Shown: piece after piece, positions 62,394 through 64,000 of the stretch | How positions within the stretch are numbered: position 1 is the stretch's first letter | Layout of the letters: the number at the start of each line of letters is the position of its first letter | Assembly (NCBI RefSeq): GCF_049341065.1 | Contig: NZ_JBMPIX010000003.1 | Coordinates: 186,001 to 250,000, forward strand | Direction of reading: 5' to 3' | Length of the DNA: 64,000 bases | Source: Pacificoceanicola sp049341065 | GTDB lineage: Bacteria > Pseudomonadota > Alphaproteobacteria > Rhodobacterales > Rhodobacteraceae | Notes under the pieces: generated by a model | Told to the model about the DNA's origin: nothing | Seen by the model: the letters and a program-made list of their open reading frames with translations, nothing else | Database searches by the model: none | Translations under genes and position numbers: made by a program

Positions 62394-64000
62394 ATGACAC
62401 TCGAAAGCCGCATCACCCGCCTGCCACGCCCCTTTGAACCCGACCGTGGGCAAGAGGCCCGCGACGCCTGTCCATGGGCCTCTGGCCCTCTGGCCGAGTT
62501 GATCGAGGGGGTCGGAGGATCCTCGCCCTATCTCAAAGGCCTGATCGAAAAAGAGGCCGATTGGCTGGAAGGCGCGGCCCAAGACCCCGGCGGCGCACTT
62601 GCAGCGGTGAATGCCGGGCTTGCGGATGTGCCCTTTGACCAGATCGGCGATGCCCTGCGTCAGGCCAAGCGGCGCATCGCGCTGTTAATTGCGCTCTGTG
62701 ATCTGGCTGGCGCATGGGAGTTGGAGCAGGTGACCGGGACGTTGACGGATTTTGCCGATCACGCGGTTCAGATGGCTCTGCGGGCCGCCGTCGCGCATGA
62801 GATCAAGACCGGCAAGCTGCCCGGCGCCAGCGAAGACGATATTGAAACCGCCGGGGGCATGGTGGCGCTTGCCATGGGCAAGATGGGCGCGGGCGAGCTG
62901 AACTACAGCTCGGACATCGACCTGATCTGCCTGTTCGACGAGACCCGCTATGACCCGGCGGATTACCACGAGGCGCGCGCCTCGCTGGTGCGCGCGACGC
63001 GCAAGATGGCCAAGACGCTGAATGATCTGACCGGCGAAGGCTATGTCTTTCGCACCGATCTGCGCTTGCGGCCCGATCCGTCGGTCACGCCGGTCTGCAT
63101 GGCGATGGAGGCGGCAGAGCGCTATTACGAAAGCCTTGGCCGCACATGGGAGCGCGCTGCCTATATCAAGGCGCGCCCGTCGGCGGGCGATCTGGCGGCG
63201 GGCGAGCGGTTTCTGGAAACCCTGCGGCCCTTCGTCTGGCGCAAGCATCTGGATTTTGCCGCCATTCAGGACGCCCACGACATGCGCCTGCGCATCCGCG
63301 AACACAAAGGCCTGGGCGGGCCGATCACTCTGCCCGGGCACAACATGAAGCTGGGCCGGGGCGGCATCCGCGAGATCGAGTTTTTTACCCAGACCCGTCA
63401 GTTGATCGCGGGCGGACGGGATACGGACCTGCGGGTGCGCGGCACCGTGCCGGGGTTGCAGGCGCTGGCGGCCAAGGGATGGCTGCCTGACGACGTCGCC
63501 GACGTATTGGCGCGGCACTACCGATATCACCGCGAGGTCGAGCACCGCGTACAGATGGTGCGCGACGCCCAGACCCATGACCTGCCGAAATCCCCGGACG
63601 GCTTTGCGCGTCTGGCCTGCCTGATGGCAACAGATGTCGCCTCGTTCGAGGCCGAGGTCACAGCGCGCCTGACCGAGGTGCACGCCCTGACCGAAAGCTT
63701 TTTCGCCCCCGATGGCGCCGCACCCGAGGAAGATCTGCCGGATCTGGCGAAAAGCGATATCGTCAAACGCTGGCCCACCTATCCGGCGTTACGCTCGGAG
63801 CGGGCTGTCGGGATTTTCCGGCGGCTCCGGCCGGAAATTCTGCGGCGGCTGTCAAGCGCGTCGAAACCAGACGAGGCTTTGGTCGCCTTTGATGGCTTTT
63901 TGGCGGGGCTGCCTGCGGGGGTGCAGCTTTTCTCGCTGTTCGAGGCCAATCCGCAATTGATTGACCTTCTGGTCGATATCGTCAGCACCTCACCTGATCT
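62394..64000 (+). CDS. glnE: Bifunctional glutamine synthetase adenylyltransferase/removase, N-terminal part
   Basis: The frame from ATG 62394 runs off the right edge (about 535 residues here; GlnE is near 930-980). It contains the first nucleotidyltransferase domain, M-G-A-G-E-L-N-Y-S-S-D-I-D-L-I-C, which in E. coli removes AMP from glutamine synthetase, then F-R-T-D-L-R-L-R-P and G-R-G-G-I-R-E-I-E-F-F-T-Q. Adenylylation controls nitrogen assimilation in response to GlnB. The second catalytic domain lies outside the window, so the truncation is not real. It is divergent from the deacylase gene. Confidence 0.95.
   Translation, partial: MTLESRITRLPRPFEPDRGQEARDACPWASGPLAELIEGVGGSSPYLKGLIEKEADWLEGAAQDPGGALAAVNAGLADVPFDQIGDALRQAKRRIALLIALCDLAGAWELEQVTGTLTDFADHAVQMALRAAVAHEIKTGKLPGASEDDIETAGGMVALAMGKMGAGELNYSSDIDLICLFDETRYDPADYHEARASLVRATRKMAKTLNDLTGEGYVFRTDLRLRPDPSVTPVCMAMEAAERYYESLGRTWERAAYIKARPSAGDLAAGERFLETLRPFVWRKHLDFAAIQDAHDMRLRIREHKGLGGPITLPGHNMKLGRGGIREIEFFTQTRQLIAGGRDTDLRVRGTVPGLQALAAKGWLPDDVADVLARHYRYHREVEHRVQMVRDAQTHDLPKSPDGFARLACLMATDVASFEAEVTARLTEVHALTESFFAPDGAAPEEDLPDLAKSDIVKRWPTYPALRSERAVGIFRRLRPEILRRLSSASKPDEALVAFDGFLAGLPAGVQLFSLFEANPQLIDLLVDIVSTSPD

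Overview
The window looks like chromosomal DNA from an alphaproteobacterium of the Roseobacter group (Rhodobacteraceae). The evidence is the G+C-rich codon use, many families typical of this group (the DUF1476 F1-ATPase inhibitor, DUF2852, DUF2189, a DUF6552-like membrane protein, 5-aminolevulinate synthase HemA, Bpt leucyltransferase, TRAP carboxylate transport) and short-spaced gene blocks. I see no rRNA, tRNA, CRISPR array, prophage or intact insertion sequence. Both ends cut genes: an EamA transporter on the left and glnE on the right.

Layout. 0-5 kb: EamA fragment, FadL-type porin, DMT permease, MprF-like protein and the zeta ATPase inhibitor. 5-11.3 kb: purC, purS and purQ, interrupted by a GNAT gene, a secreted serine protease fused to a beta-helix, and an alcohol dehydrogenase coupled to purS. 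11.3-14.4 kb: a DctB/DctD-like two-component pair. 14.4-21.1 kb: gap, DUF808, DUF2270, tkt, a coiled-coil gene and zapA. 21.1-25 kb: grxD, a small membrane protein, bolA, a lipoprotein, sufE, an M20 dipeptidase and an SMR-like gene. 25-31.3 kb: hemA behind an FnrL-type box, a RodZ-like gene, ispG and an orphan kinase. 31.3-41.4 kb: thiol-redox/M48 operon, aminotransferase, amidase, PBP1A, prfB and DUF2189. 41.4-44.8 kb: cytochrome c, a Rieske oxygenase with a small satellite gene, its putative XRE regulator and a cold-shock-like gene. 45-49.5 kb: ilvB-sulfotransferase-ilvN behind a leader-peptide attenuator. 49.7-51.4 kb: Memo-AMMECR1 fusion and a small protein. 51.4-59.5 kb: NarL-type two-component system, LysR regulator and a TRAP transporter operon. 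59.7-64 kb: bpt, RDD, DUF2852, ybaK and glnE.

Most genes are core metabolism (purines, branched-chain amino acids, haem, isoprenoids, Fe-S, peptidoglycan, nitrogen control). The most informative signals lie between genes: a 15-codon leader peptide rich in Leu/Val/Ile ahead of ilvB with a terminator; four GACGC/GCGTC half-sites spaced exactly 11 bp over the promoter of the XRE regulator next to the Rieske oxygenase; an FNR-type box ahead of hemA; paired palindromes ahead of the DUF2852 gene; three copies of a structured interspersed repeat; and two minisatellites that each begin at the stop codon of a gene.

Functional calls rest on reading translated motifs only. Names of the well-known enzymes are secure; substrates of transporters, oxygenase and sensor kinases are inferred.
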